From NCBI GenBank assembly GCA_019419455.1, contig DXZW01000023.1, positions 75,277-133,302 of the forward strand: a stretch of 58,026 bases of DNA. The letters run 5' to 3'. Numbering within the stretch: the first letter of the stretch is position 1; the number at the start of each line of letters is the position of its first letter. A program made the position numbers and the translations under genes. Under the pieces are notes generated by a model. The model searched no databases and was not told the DNA's origin. It saw only the letters and a list, made by a program, of their open reading frames with translations. Of the stretch, positions 11,248 through 20,599 are shown one piece after another. The stretch is from Collinsella sp. (GTDB taxonomy: Bacteria; Actinomycetota; Coriobacteriia; Coriobacteriales; Coriobacteriaceae).

Positions 11248-12492
11248 ATGAACAAAGGACTGAACGTTCATAGCGAGATTGGTGCCCTTAAGAAGGTATG
11301 CGTCCATCGCCCCGGTATGGATCTTGTAAACATGAAGGCGGAGGATTTCGACCGCGTCTGGATTCACGACGCGTTCTATTTGGACTATGCCCAGAAGGAG
11401 CACGATCGGTTTACCGACCTTCTTCGCGGCGCTGGCGCCGAGGTCGTCTATATGGAAGAGCTGCTCGCTGAGACGTTTGACAAAGTCGAGGGCACTCGCG
11501 CAGAGTTCATGACGAAGTTCATGGGTGAGTCCGGCATCTCCAACGCGGCCCTTCGCCAGGCCGTTGTCGAGAAGCTTGATTCGATTAAGGACAACAAGGA
11601 GTTTGTCCTTGCTGCCATGGGCGGCCTCTACGTTCGCGACCTCGAGATCCCCAAGGTTGGCGGTTCTCTTGCCAGTATGGACGGCGAGGAGTTGAAGGCT
11701 GACGATATGGTGCTGTTCCCCATGCCGGCCTCGTATTTCTCCCGTGACCCTCTGGCTGTCGTGGGCAAGGGCGCTACCATGAACCGCATGTACTGGAATC
11801 AGCGCAACCGCGAGGTAATCTTCTACGAAACGGTGCTGCGCAACCATCCCGATTACGCCGGTAGCCCCATCTGGTACGACCACAACAGCGAGTGGCATAT
11901 CGAGGGCGGCGATATCCTCAACATCAACGCCAAGACGCTCGCCATCGGTATTTCCGAGCGCACCCAGACTGCGGCCATCGATGAGCTCGCCAAGAATATG
12001 TTCTGGGGTTCCGATGAGGCCGAGATCGAGAACATCTATGCCATCAAGATCCCGCACGGCTACGCCTACATGCACCTCGACACCGTCTGCACGCAGGTCG
12101 ATCGCGATAAGTTCACGGTCTATCCCGGCATCTACCAGACGCTTCGTGCCTACCGCCTGACCAAGGGCGATGCAGAGGGGGAGGTGCATATCGAGGAACT
12201 CGAGGGCACCCTGCAGCATATCCTCGAGCTTGCGACGGGTATGGACCATATCACCATGATTGAGTGCGGTGGCGGCGATCCGATCGAGGCTTCCCGTGAG
12301 CAGTGGAACGATGGTTCCAACACTCTTGCGGTTGCACCGGGCAAGGTCTGCGTGTATGAGCGCAACGTTGTCACCAATGATGCTCTTTACAAGGCTGGCG
12401 TCGAGCTGCTCGTCGCTCCCTCCGAGGAGCTTTCTCGCGGTCGCGGCGGCCCGCGCTGCATGACCATGCCGTTCTGGCGTGAGGAAATCTAG
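11248..12492 (+). CDS. arcA: Arginine deiminase
   Basis: This enzyme hydrolyses arginine to citrulline and ammonia, the first ADI step, in the cytoplasm. The 414 residues match the family. The full catalytic set is visible: D167 (SRDP), E219 (HIEGGD), H276 (MHLDT) and nucleophile C404 in GRGGPRCMTMP. The ATG follows AGAAAGGA. It lies 41 bases after arcD and precedes the ornithine carbamoyltransferase gene, as expected of an ADI operon. The paralogue at 8242-9492 is clearly more diverged. Confidence 0.97.
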   Translation: MNKGLNVHSEIGALKKVCVHRPGMDLVNMKAEDFDRVWIHDAFYLDYAQKEHDRFTDLLRGAGAEVVYMEELLAETFDKVEGTRAEFMTKFMGESGISNAALRQAVVEKLDSIKDNKEFVLAAMGGLYVRDLEIPKVGGSLASMDGEELKADDMVLFPMPASYFSRDPLAVVGKGATMNRMYWNQRNREVIFYETVLRNHPDYAGSPIWYDHNSEWHIEGGDILNINAKTLAIGISERTQTAAIDELAKNMFWGSDEAEIENIYAIKIPHGYAYMHLDTVCTQVDRDKFTVYPGIYQTLRAYRLTKGDAEGEVHIEELEGTLQHILELATGMDHITMIECGGGDPIEASREQWNDGSNTLAVAPGKVCVYERNVVTNDALYKAGVELLVAPSEELSRGRGGPRCMTMPFWREEI

Positions 12493-12578
12493 TCAGCGTT
12501 AGCGTATCTGGGCGGCGCGTGTGCGTCTGCGCCGCCCATCCCTCCTTGTGTGTTCCAACAATCGAAAGGACTCAAATC

Positions 12579-13586
12579 ATGGCTCTTAATCTTTCTGGTC
12601 GAAGCGTTCTTACCCTGCTTGACTTTACGTCCGAGGAAATCGAGTACATGCTCGACCTCTCAAAGAACTTCAAGGATATGAAGCGCGCCGGTTATCCGCA
12701 CCGCTTTCTCGAGGGCAAGAACATTGTCCTGCTGTTTGAGAAGACCTCAACGCGCACGCGCTGTGCCTTCGAGGTCGGCGGTATGGACCTGGGTATGGGC
12801 GTGACCTACCTCGACCCCGGCTCGTCGCAGATGGGCAAGAAAGAGTCCATCGAGGATACCGCCCGCGTGCTCGGTCGCATGTATGACGGTATTGAGTATC
12901 GCGGCTCCGACCAGTCGATCGTCGAGGAGCTTGCCGCCAAGGCTGGCGTTCCCGTCTGGAACGGTCTGACCAATGAGTACCATCCCACCCAGGCCCTTGC
13001 CGACATTCTTACCATGCGTGAGGAGTTTGGCGACACGCGCGGCATGAAGCTCACTTACATGGGCAAGGAGCAGGGCAACGTCAGCGACTCCCTGATGGTT
13101 ATCTGCGCCAAGCTCGGCATTAACTTCTGCTCCTGCGGACCCAAGGGCGATGTCGAGGGCGCCACGCACTTCGATCCCGAGCTTCTTGAGCGCTGCCAGG
13201 AGATCGCCGCTCAGAATGGCTGCACGATCCAGCTCACTGAGGATATCGACGAGGGCGTCAAGGATGCAGACGTGATCTATACGGACGTTTGGGTCGGTAT
13301 GGGCCAGGCTGAGGAGCTGTGGAAGAGCCGAATCGATCTTCTCTCTCCCTATCGAGTAACGCCCGAGGTCATGGCCAAGGCAAACCCCGGCGCCATCTTT
13401 ATGCACTGCCTTCCGAGCTTCCACGATACGCAGACCACCATCGGCGCCGAGATTGCCGAGAAGTTCGGCGTGACCGAGATGGAGGTTTCCGACGAGGTCT
13501 TTGAGAGCGCGCAGTCTCGCGTGTTCCAGGAGGCCGAGAACCGCATGCATACCATTAAGGCCATGATGTACGCGACGCTTCGCTAG
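12579..13586 (+). CDS. arcB: Ornithine carbamoyltransferase, catabolic
   Basis: In this setting it converts citrulline and phosphate to ornithine and carbamoyl phosphate. The 335 residues carry the family signatures STRTRCAFE at 57-65 (carbamoyl phosphate binding), HPTQALAD at 135-142 and HCLPSFHD at 276-283 (ornithine binding). The ATG at 12579 (MALNLSGRSVLTLLDF) follows GAAAGGA; the open frame begins upstream but lacks a site. It sits between arcA and arcC2, which supports a catabolic role. From sequence alone argF would be an equally valid symbol. Confidence 0.95.
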   Translation: MALNLSGRSVLTLLDFTSEEIEYMLDLSKNFKDMKRAGYPHRFLEGKNIVLLFEKTSTRTRCAFEVGGMDLGMGVTYLDPGSSQMGKKESIEDTARVLGRMYDGIEYRGSDQSIVEELAAKAGVPVWNGLTNEYHPTQALADILTMREEFGDTRGMKLTYMGKEQGNVSDSLMVICAKLGINFCSCGPKGDVEGATHFDPELLERCQEIAAQNGCTIQLTEDIDEGVKDADVIYTDVWVGMGQAEELWKSRIDLLSPYRVTPEVMAKANPGAIFMHCLPSFHDTQTTIGAEIAEKFGVTEMEVSDEVFESAQSRVFQEAENRMHTIKAMMYATLR

Positions 13587-13609
13587 TAGCTGGGAAGTGA
13601 ACGAACACT

Positions 13610-14572
13610 ATGAGTAAACCGTACGGCAAGCCCGACCGCATCGTCGTCGCCCTCGGCGGCAACGCCCTCGGCAACAACCCCGTCGAGCAGATCGAGGCCG
13701 TGAGCAACACCGCCCACGCTCTCCTCGGCCTCATCGAGCAGGGCAACGAGATCATCATCACCCACGGCAACGGCCCGCAGGTCGGCATGATCCAGAACGC
13801 CTTCGCCGCTGCCCACGATGCCATCGGCACCCCCGAGATGCCGCTGCCCGAGTGCGGCGCCATGTCCCAGGGCTACATCGGCTATCACCTGCAGCAGGGC
13901 ATCGGCCGCGAGATGCACAAGCGCTATAAGCGTTGGCACGCCGCCACCGTCGTCACCCAGATCGAGTGCGACCCGGATGATCCCGCGTTCAAGAACCCGA
14001 CCAAGCCGATCGGCCCCTTCTACACCGAGGAGCAGGCCAAGGAGTTCATGGCCGAGGACCCCTCCAAGGTCTTCGTCGAGGATTCCGGCCGCGGCTGGCG
14101 TCGCGTCGTCGCTTCCCCCGATCCCAAGAAGATCGTCGAGGCCGACTCCATCCTCAACCTGCTCGACAACGAGTTCATCGTCATCGCCTGCGGTGGCGGC
14201 GGCATCCCCGTCGTCCGCGACTACGAGAACAAGGGCTGCTACAAGGGCGTTCCCGCCGTCATCGACAAGGACCTGGGCGGCGAGCTGCTGGCCGAGGACT
14301 GCGACGCCGACGTTCTGTTCCTGCTGACCGCCGTCGAGCATGTCGCCATCAACTTTGGCAAGCCCAACCAGGAGGAGCTCGAGGACCTCACCGCCGACGA
14401 GGCCGAGCGCCTGGCCGACGAGGGCCAGTTCGGCAAGGGTTCCATGGAGCCCAAGGTCCGCGCCGCCATCAAGTTCGCCCGCTCCCGCAAGGGCCGCACC
14501 TGCATCATCGGCGCCCTGGACAAGGCCGCCGAGACCATGGCTGGCCTCTCCGGTACCCGCATCCACGAGTAG
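13610..14572 (+). CDS. arcC: Carbamate kinase, second copy
   Basis: Same enzyme as the copy at 6486. The 320 residues are identical except for position 5 (Tyr here). Identity at the DNA level runs from 13643 to the stop and continues, with few changes, through the terminator. The gene starts 23 bases after arcB, so it is the last gene of the ADI operon. The ribosome site (GGGAAGTGA) is weaker than that of arcC1. Such identity next to a diverged 5' end points to recent duplication or gene conversion. Confidence 0.97.
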   Translation: MSKPYGKPDRIVVALGGNALGNNPVEQIEAVSNTAHALLGLIEQGNEIIITHGNGPQVGMIQNAFAAAHDAIGTPEMPLPECGAMSQGYIGYHLQQGIGREMHKRYKRWHAATVVTQIECDPDDPAFKNPTKPIGPFYTEEQAKEFMAEDPSKVFVEDSGRGWRRVVASPDPKKIVEADSILNLLDNEFIVIACGGGGIPVVRDYENKGCYKGVPAVIDKDLGGELLAEDCDADVLFLLTAVEHVAINFGKPNQEELEDLTADEAERLADEGQFGKGSMEPKVRAAIKFARSRKGRTCIIGALDKAAETMAGLSGTRIHE

Positions 14573-14637
14573 TCTCTACTCTGTTGCCTCTCTCGTGGGC
14601 GCCAGGCAAGGCGCCCACAAACTAGCCTCTCTTCATG

Positions 14638-14671
14638 AGCCCCGCAGTCCGCTCCGACTGCGGGGCTTTTG
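14638..14671 (+). terminator. Terminator of the ADI operon
   Basis: AGCCCCGCAGTC pairs perfectly with GACTGCGGGGCT around CGCTCC, followed by T residues. It is the paralogue of the arcC1 terminator. Confidence 0.94.
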
Positions 14672-14718
14672 CTATTGAGGTGGCTGTTCATGAGAAGCAT
14701 TGCAGACCGCGGAAACCC

Positions 14719-14837
14719 AGCACTTGGGGACGTTCCTTTCTGCCGGCATCTTGGGACAGTTCTTTTCGACAGTGCGAGCGGTCGTCTGCAAAGGCCGTCC
14801 CCAGTGGCCAGTCATTTAAGTCTGTCCCCAATGACTA
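14719..14837. repeat. REP-like GGGGAC repeats, inverted pair
   Basis: One unit (TTGGGGACGTTCCTTTCTG, 14724 on) reads forward. Another near 14789-14837 reads in reverse (its complement has TTGGGGACAGACTTAAATGA). The same words recur at 171-207, 46884 and 49036-49185. They resemble REP sequences moved by REP-associated tyrosine transposases; no such transposase is in the window. The reverse unit overlaps the end of the next gene. Confidence 0.65.
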
Positions 14838-15839
14838 GTAGTAGGCCCACATGGCTTCGATTTCGTTGAGGACTTCTACGACGCCCCAGTGGCGGGCGCT
14901 GCGGCTTTGCGAGTTGGGGTCGTAGACACCGATCTGGTCGGCGTCGTCAATCCCGTAGAGCACGATGTAATGACCAACGTTGGTAAACGTGCCGGGGCGC
15001 ACGGCGGCGATTACGGGAGCACCCGAGCGCAAGGCCTGGGCCATCGAGTCTCGATCGTTGTAGAGCTGCGTCCCGTTAAGCCCCAGCTGCCATGCACCGC
15101 TCGTCATAAACGACCACTCGGTGGCACCGGTGGGCGCATAGTTGCCCGCCTCGGAAAGAGCGCACATATCGACCGGCGTCATATCGGTGTGGCCGGTCTT
15201 ATAAATGTAGACCATGGTAAGACAGGTGGGGCCGCAGGCGTTTTGACGGATGGTACCGCCGGCGTAGGGCAGCTCCGACCATGCCGGATCTATCTGATAG
15301 ATATGGGGCATGGTGCCGGCTTGCCACTGCGAGCGCGGGGTCGAAAACGCAAACGAGTAGCCGGGCGCAACCGGGGCCTTGAGCAGCTTGTCCTCGGCGG
15401 TGGGCTCCAGGCCGGCAGAGCCATGCGAGGCACACGACCCCAGATACACAAAGGCCAGACATGCCATGATGGAGCACAGGACAAGACAGAGACGATGAAT
15501 CCGCGGACTGACGGCCCTGACACGTCCCATCGGCCGTGGCTGCTTTGCGCTGCGTCCGCCGCGGGGCTTCGAAAAGAAACGGCTGATGTGATTGTCAGAC
15601 TTTCGTCGATTGTTTTTCTGCCGCCGAGGCACTTCGGCCCGGCGTTGACGGGTGCCCGAGTATGGGCGATCAGCCTGACGCGCGTTGGCATTCTGCGGCA
15701 TAGACGACGAGGGGCGATCCTGCGGACGCTGCGGGTTCTGCGGCTCGTCGCTGTCAGAAACACTCCTGAATGTTGGCGTGGTACGCCCGGCAAGGCGAAC
15801 GTTTCGCTGTCGTTCGCCGTCGTTGTATCCGTATGCCAT
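14835..15839 (-). CDS. Membrane-anchored C39-like cysteine protease
   Basis: The 334-residue protein has a long basic, low-complexity cytoplasmic N-terminus (about 1-110), one membrane segment (LCLVLCSIMACLAFVYLGSC, about 114-133) and an outside C39-like papain-fold domain. The catalytic set is visible: C202 in QNACGPTC, H290 in GHYIVLY, D307 in VYDPNS, with a Gln upstream of the Cys. Family members cleave peptides or act as cell-wall associated peptidases; the substrate is unknown here. The ATG at 15839 has GAGGCGG upstream. No ABC transporter domain is fused, so this is not a bacteriocin exporter. Confidence 0.8.
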   Translation of the reverse strand: MAYGYNDGERQRNVRLAGRTTPTFRSVSDSDEPQNPQRPQDRPSSSMPQNANARQADRPYSGTRQRRAEVPRRQKNNRRKSDNHISRFFSKPRGGRSAKQPRPMGRVRAVSPRIHRLCLVLCSIMACLAFVYLGSCASHGSAGLEPTAEDKLLKAPVAPGYSFAFSTPRSQWQAGTMPHIYQIDPAWSELPYAGGTIRQNACGPTCLTMVYIYKTGHTDMTPVDMCALSEAGNYAPTGATEWSFMTSGAWQLGLNGTQLYNDRDSMAQALRSGAPVIAAVRPGTFTNVGHYIVLYGIDDADQIGVYDPNSQSRSARHWGVVEVLNEIEAMWAYY

Positions 15840-16198
15840 CTGTACCGCCTCGTCTCACGTATAACCCGTCCATCCTACAAAAAAGACGTGCAGCAAATGA
15901 GTGCGTGCGACAAAAGCTCGGTAAACGGCACGAACGGGAGCGAGCCTGTCGCCATAAAGTGGCACCCTCCGCGAGCGATCGAATCGCGTCATCAAAACGG
16001 GCACTCGCAACGAGTGGCGCCCCTCGCCGTTCGTCCCAAAAACGGTGCCGTTCGTTGTACAGTTCTGCCTTCGGTCGAGCTACAAGCGGCGCTGCTGTGC
16101 CAAGGCCGTATCTTAAAGCCACGAAATAAAAGCGCGCGGCAAAACGGACCGCGCAAGGGGTGACGCCAAGGGGCGTCAAAAAGGAAAGGAGGGGAACA
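15840..16198. promoter_or_regulatory. Divergent intergenic region between protease and permease genes
   Basis: No gene is seen in these 359 bases. Small hairpins occur, for example CACTCG-CAA-CGAGTG near 16003 and TGACGCC-AAGG-GGCGTCA at 16161-16178. The latter ends 20 bases before the permease start and may affect translation or mRNA stability. A TTATAC -10-like element for the protease gene reads on the minus strand near 15860. The permease promoter is not obvious. Confidence 0.35.
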
Positions 16199-17650
16199 AT
16201 GGCGGACAAGAACGCAGAAGTTGCAGTCGAGGGCGACGGCGGCATGAAGAAAACGCTTTCGCTCTGGAACTTCTTCACCATCGGTTTCGGTGCCATCATC
16301 GGTACCGGTTGGGTTCTGCAGGTCGGCGACTGGATGGTCGTGGGCGGCGGTCCCGTTCCCGCTATGATCGCATTCCTCTTGGGTGCAATCTTCCTCGTGC
16401 CCGTCGGAGCTGTTTTCGGTGAGCTCACGGCTGCTATCCCCATCTCGGGCGGCATCGTCGAGTATGTCGATCGTAGCTTTGGCCGTACGCTGAGCTACAT
16501 CACCGGTTGGCTCCTGGCCCTGGGCAACGGAATCCTGTGCCCGTGGGAGGCCATCGCCATCTCGACCCTCGTGTCCGAGATGTTCGGTAGCCTGCCCGGT
16601 CTTGAGTGGCTGCGCGCCGTCAAGCTCTACACCATCCTAGGCGCCGACGTTTACCTGTTCCCGACGCTGATCGCGCTCGGCTTTGCGGTCTACGTCATCT
16701 TCCTCAACTTCCGCGGTGCCAGCTCGGCCGCCAAGCTCCAGGCCTTCCTGACCAAGGCTCTGCTCTGCGGCATGCTGCTCGCCATGGGCGTCTCGCTGTT
16801 CACCGGCTCGCCGGACAACGCCATGCCCGTATTCTCCCAGGTCAGTGGCGCTGGCGGCGGCAAGGCCGCTACCGAAAGCACCAGCCTGTTCGCCGGCATC
16901 GTGTCGGTCCTGGTTCTAACTCCGTTCTTCTACGCCGGTTTCGACACCATTCCTCAGCAGGCTGAGGAAGCAGCTGAGGGCCTCAACTGGAACAAATTCG
17001 GCAAGATCATCTCCCTGGCCCTGCTGGCCGCCGGCGGCTTCTACATGGTCTGCATCTACTCGTTCGGCACCATCCTCGACTGGCATGAGTTTGTTAAGAG
17101 CCCGGTTCCCGCGCTTGCCTGCCTCAAGGGCATCAACATGCTTCTGTACCTGGCCATGCTCGTCATCGCCACGCTTGGACCCATGGGCCCGATGAACTCC
17201 TTCTACGGCGCCACGAGCCGTATCATGCTCGCCATGGGCCGCAAGGGCCAGCTGCCCGAGAAATTCGCCGAGGTCGACCCCAAGTCCGGCGCTCCCAAGC
17301 TTGCCTGCGTCGTTCTGGGCGTCATCACCGTCATCGGTCCGTTCCTGGGCAAGAACATGCTCATTCCTCTGACCAACGTGTCGGCTCTCGCCTTCATCTT
17401 CTCCTGCGGCATGGTCGCCCTCGCCTGCCTGCGCATGCGCTTCACCGAGCCCGATCTGCCTCGTCCCTACGAGGTGCCTGGCGGCAAGTTTGGCATCGGC
17501 CTCGCTATCGCTGCCTGCGCCATCATCATCGGCCTGCTCGTGATTCCGTTCTCTCCCGCCTCCCTCAACATGGTGGAGTGGAGCATCGTGATCGGCTGGT
17601 TGGCTATCGGCCTGGCCCTCATGGCTTTCACCAATTCCCGCAAAAAGTAA
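16199..17650 (+). CDS. APC-family amino acid permease
   Basis: The 483-residue integral membrane protein has about 12-14 hydrophobic segments. The first holds the APC signature GFGAIIGTGWVLQVGDW, where the unwound helix 1 binds the amino or carboxyl group of the substrate. A second motif is GAVFGELTAAIPISGG. The ATG at 16199 follows AAGGAAAGGAGG. The next gene downstream is an amidohydrolase likely to act on acyl-amino acids or dipeptides, so the pair could import and process such compounds. The substrate cannot be told from the sequence. Confidence 0.87.
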   Translation: MADKNAEVAVEGDGGMKKTLSLWNFFTIGFGAIIGTGWVLQVGDWMVVGGGPVPAMIAFLLGAIFLVPVGAVFGELTAAIPISGGIVEYVDRSFGRTLSYITGWLLALGNGILCPWEAIAISTLVSEMFGSLPGLEWLRAVKLYTILGADVYLFPTLIALGFAVYVIFLNFRGASSAAKLQAFLTKALLCGMLLAMGVSLFTGSPDNAMPVFSQVSGAGGGKAATESTSLFAGIVSVLVLTPFFYAGFDTIPQQAEEAAEGLNWNKFGKIISLALLAAGGFYMVCIYSFGTILDWHEFVKSPVPALACLKGINMLLYLAMLVIATLGPMGPMNSFYGATSRIMLAMGRKGQLPEKFAEVDPKSGAPKLACVVLGVITVIGPFLGKNMLIPLTNVSALAFIFSCGMVALACLRMRFTEPDLPRPYEVPGGKFGIGLAIAACAIIIGLLVIPFSPASLNMVEWSIVIGWLAIGLALMAFTNSRKK

Positions 17651-17670
17651 CGCCTAGCCGGGGCGGATCG

Positions 17671-17699
17671 GGTGCGCGGAATCCTCTCTCCCGCGCACC
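17671..17699 (+). other. 9-bp hairpin between permease and amidohydrolase genes
   Basis: GGTGCGCGG and CCGCGCACC pair perfectly around an 11-base loop. There is no T tract, so it is more likely a processing or mRNA-stability hairpin than a full terminator. Confidence 0.5.
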
Positions 17700-17780
17700 G
17701 AACCCGGCACCACTTGGGTAGCTTTGTGAGGCCTAGCCCAACATGGCCTCGCCCACTATATGGATCCATAAGGAGGAACC

Positions 17781-19058
17781 ATGTCCACTAAGTATGCAAT
17801 CGTTGGCGGCAAGCTCATCGACGGCACCGGCGCCGAGCCGGTCGAGAACTCCCTCGTTCTCGTCGACGACAGCGGCAAGATCGAGTACGCCGGTGCTATG
17901 CAGGACCTTCCCGAGGGCGTTGAGGTTATCGACGCCGCCGGCAAGACCGTCCTTCCCGGCCTGATCGACACCCACCTGCACTTCTCGGGCAACCTGACCG
18001 ACGATGACACCGATTGGGTCATGCAGCCGCTCCTCGAGAAGCAGGCCGTCGCCGTCAAGCAGGCCTACGACTGCCTCACCCACGGCCTCACCACCGTTTG
18101 CGAGATCGGCCGCTTTGGTATCCAGATCCGTGACTGCATCGACAAGGGCGTCTTTAAGGGCCCGCGCGTTCTGGCCACCGGCCTCGGCTTCTGCCGCGTT
18201 GCCGGCCACGGTGACTCCCACCACTGCACCCAGGAGCTCAACAAGGAATCCCACCCCTGGGGCGACCAGGTCGATGGTCCTTGGGATCTGCGCAAGGCCG
18301 TCCGTCGTCGCCTGCGCGAGAACCCCGATGCCATCAAGATCTGGGCTACCGGTGGCGGCATCTGGCGCTGGGATTCCGGTCGCGACCAGCACTATTGCTC
18401 CGAGGAGATCCAGGCCGTGGTCGAAGAGGCAAAGATGGTCGGTATCCCCGTGTGGAGCCACTGCTACAACAACCACGCCGCTGCCTACGATTCCGTCCGC
18501 TTTGGCTGCGAGCAGCTGATTCACGGTTTCGATATCGATGAGCGCACCATGGACCTCATGGCCGAGCAGGGCACCTTCTTCACCCCGACAATCGCCTTCC
18601 TGCCCACCTGGTACGCCACCTATCCGCCCGTCTACGTCCCCGAGCTGCACGACAAGTACGAGGGCACCCTGGTCGAGAAGGAGCTGCAGCGCAACTACGA
18701 CTGCCTGCGCGAGGCCAAGAAGCGCGGCGTCGTCATGACGATCGGCTCCGACTCCTTCTCCTTCGTCACCCCGTACGGCACCTGCTCCATCGAGGAGATG
18801 TACGAGTTCGTCGACAAGATCGGCTTCACCCCGGTCGAGACCATCACCTGCGCCACCCTCAACGGTGCCAAGATGTGCCACATCGAGGACGAGACCGGTT
18901 CCATCGAGGCCGGCAAGTGCGCCGACCTGCTGGTCGTCAACGGTGACGTCGCCGCCGACATCCACGTGCTCAACACCGACAACATGGACGTCATCATGAA
19001 GGATGGCTGGATCGTCGAGGCTGGCACCTTTGGCGAGGCCAACAAATACAGCGCCTAA
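17781..19058 (+). CDS. Metal-dependent amidohydrolase, prolidase/imidazolonepropionase-like
   Basis: The 425-residue cytoplasmic enzyme has the amidohydrolase superfamily TIM barrel with flanking beta domain. Metal ligands are visible: H65 and H67 (DTHLH), K186 likely carboxylated (AIKIWATGGG), H227 (WSHC), H248 (LIHG) and D324 (GSDSFS). This pattern fits the branch that hydrolyses N-acyl amino acids or Xaa-Arg/Lys dipeptides, but the substrate is inferred. The ATG follows AAGGAGG with ideal spacing. A short palindrome, TATGGATCCATA, overlaps the leader just before the ribosome site. The gene follows the permease after 130 bases. Confidence 0.85.
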   Translation: MSTKYAIVGGKLIDGTGAEPVENSLVLVDDSGKIEYAGAMQDLPEGVEVIDAAGKTVLPGLIDTHLHFSGNLTDDDTDWVMQPLLEKQAVAVKQAYDCLTHGLTTVCEIGRFGIQIRDCIDKGVFKGPRVLATGLGFCRVAGHGDSHHCTQELNKESHPWGDQVDGPWDLRKAVRRRLRENPDAIKIWATGGGIWRWDSGRDQHYCSEEIQAVVEEAKMVGIPVWSHCYNNHAAAYDSVRFGCEQLIHGFDIDERTMDLMAEQGTFFTPTIAFLPTWYATYPPVYVPELHDKYEGTLVEKELQRNYDCLREAKKRGVVMTIGSDSFSFVTPYGTCSIEEMYEFVDKIGFTPVETITCATLNGAKMCHIEDETGSIEAGKCADLLVVNGDVAADIHVLNTDNMDVIMKDGWIVEAGTFGEANKYSA

Positions 19059-19116
19059 GATACCGTTTGTCGATGGCTGGATGCAAAACACAGTTTTTGA
19101 TTGCATAATGCAATGG

Positions 19117-19140
19117 AGAGGGTCGCTTGCGGCCCTCTTT
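19117..19140 (+). terminator. Terminator after the amidohydrolase gene
   Basis: AGAGGGTC pairs with GGCCCTCT around GCTTGC, with T residues after. It lies just before the LytS kinase start. A TTGCATAATGCAA palindrome at 19101-19113 precedes it. Confidence 0.8.
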
Positions 19141-19169
19141 ATTGCTATGGGTGCTACGGACAAAAGGGG

Positions 19170-20561
19170 ATGACGGTGGATTTAAACAGGCTGATTCTGG
19201 GCAAGAGTTACAACTCTACCAAGGTCTTTCGTACGGCCCAGCATGTGGTCCAGGCCATCCTGCTCGGTATTGTCGTTCCGGCGCTTATCCTGCTGCTTAT
19301 CTGGGATTTAACCGATAATCCCAATCCCGTTCCGGGCGTTGTCGTTATTGCCGGCCTGGTCATGCTGTGCTTCTTCTTCTCGTATGTCTTTGTGGTCCCC
19401 GATGACCTCACATCGAGCGCAACCGACCGTACGCTCGCTATCGCATCAAAAATATTCGCCTACACGTCGCGCGGCCTTACGCCCGAAGCGGCCCTGGGCG
19501 CCTCCAAAATCATCCTGTCCGAGACCATCGCCTCTGCCATCTGCTTTACCGACGGCAAGCAGGTGCTGGCAAGCTGGGGCGAGGACTCGGCAAAGTGCCC
19601 TGCCGGCACCCCGGTGGTGCTCAAGACCACGCTCAACGTGATTGAGACGGGCGAGCAGAGCGTGTTTTCGCGTGACGCCTCCAATGAGACGGGCGGCTAT
19701 TTTCCCCGCCTGCGCGCCGGCATTGTCGCGCCGCTTACCGTGCGCGGGCATTGCGTGGGCACACTCGAGCTGTATTACCCCCGCCTGAGCAGCATCGATA
19801 TGCGCCAGACGGCCCTTGCCTCGGGCTTTGCCGATCTAATTTCCACGCAGCTCGCTAGCTTTGAGCTCGAGCGCCAGGACGAGCTCACGGCCCGCGTTGA
19901 GCTTCGCGCCCTGCAGTCGCAGGTCGACCCGCATTTTCTATTCAATACCATTAGCACGATCGTGTCGCTCGTTCGAACCGAGCCCGACAAGGCGCGATCG
20001 CTGCTGATCGACTTTTCCAACTACTATCGTCAGACGCTTTCTGACTCCGATACGCTCACCACGCTCGAGCACGAGGTGGAACAGGGTACTCGTTATATCA
20101 ATCTTATGCAGGCCCGGTATGGCGACGGCCGTCTGCGCGTTTCGGTCGACATCGACTTTGAGGTGCGCGACAGCCTAGTGCCGCCATTTATCTTGCAGCC
20201 GCTGCTCGAAAACTGCATCAAGCATGCGCAGCGCGAGACCGAGCCGCTTTCTATTCGTGTTAGGGCTTTTGAGACCGATGATGGCTTGGAGATCATCGTC
20301 GAAGACGACGGCATCGGGATGAGCGAAGAAGTCTGCGCGCATCTGTTTGAGCAGCATCGCCGAGAGGAGCCCGAGAGCATTACCGCCGACGGCTCCATCA
20401 AGCGAGGTTGCGGCCTGGCGCTCTTCAACGTGCTTCAGCGCATCCATTTCTTTTACGGAGAAGATTCCGGCATGCGCGTGAAGTCCCAGGAAGGCGTGGG
20501 AACACAGGTCATCGTTGAGTTGAACGGCGAGCCGCATGAGCCGGCGCCGCTAACGGTGTAG
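19170..20561 (+). CDS. LytS-type sensor histidine kinase
   Basis: The protein of about 463 residues has two N-terminal membrane segments, a GAF-like sensing region (about 90-225), the His_kinase family domain with phosphoacceptor H255 in DPHFLFN, and a HATPase domain (LLENCIKHA near 344, EDDGIGMS further on). It should phosphorylate the LytTR regulator that starts 38 bases after its stop. The ATG at 19170 lies directly against AAAGGGG, so the GTG two codons later (19176) has better spacing and may be the real start. The signal is unknown. Confidence 0.88.
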   Translation: MTVDLNRLILGKSYNSTKVFRTAQHVVQAILLGIVVPALILLLIWDLTDNPNPVPGVVVIAGLVMLCFFFSYVFVVPDDLTSSATDRTLAIASKIFAYTSRGLTPEAALGASKIILSETIASAICFTDGKQVLASWGEDSAKCPAGTPVVLKTTLNVIETGEQSVFSRDASNETGGYFPRLRAGIVAPLTVRGHCVGTLELYYPRLSSIDMRQTALASGFADLISTQLASFELERQDELTARVELRALQSQVDPHFLFNTISTIVSLVRTEPDKARSLLIDFSNYYRQTLSDSDTLTTLEHEVEQGTRYINLMQARYGDGRLRVSVDIDFEVRDSLVPPFILQPLLENCIKHAQRETEPLSIRVRAFETDDGLEIIVEDDGIGMSEEVCAHLFEQHRREEPESITADGSIKRGCGLALFNVLQRIHFFYGEDSGMRVKSQEGVGTQVIVELNGEPHEPAPLTV

Positions 20562-20599
20562 CACGCGGTTGGATTGAGAGAAAAAGAGGGGAAGCGCAT

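Noticed and set aside
14889..16163. 424-codon plus-strand frame opposite the C39-like protease
   Set aside because: The minus strand has a clear catalytic triad and membrane segment; this frame runs into intergenic sequence without a domain.
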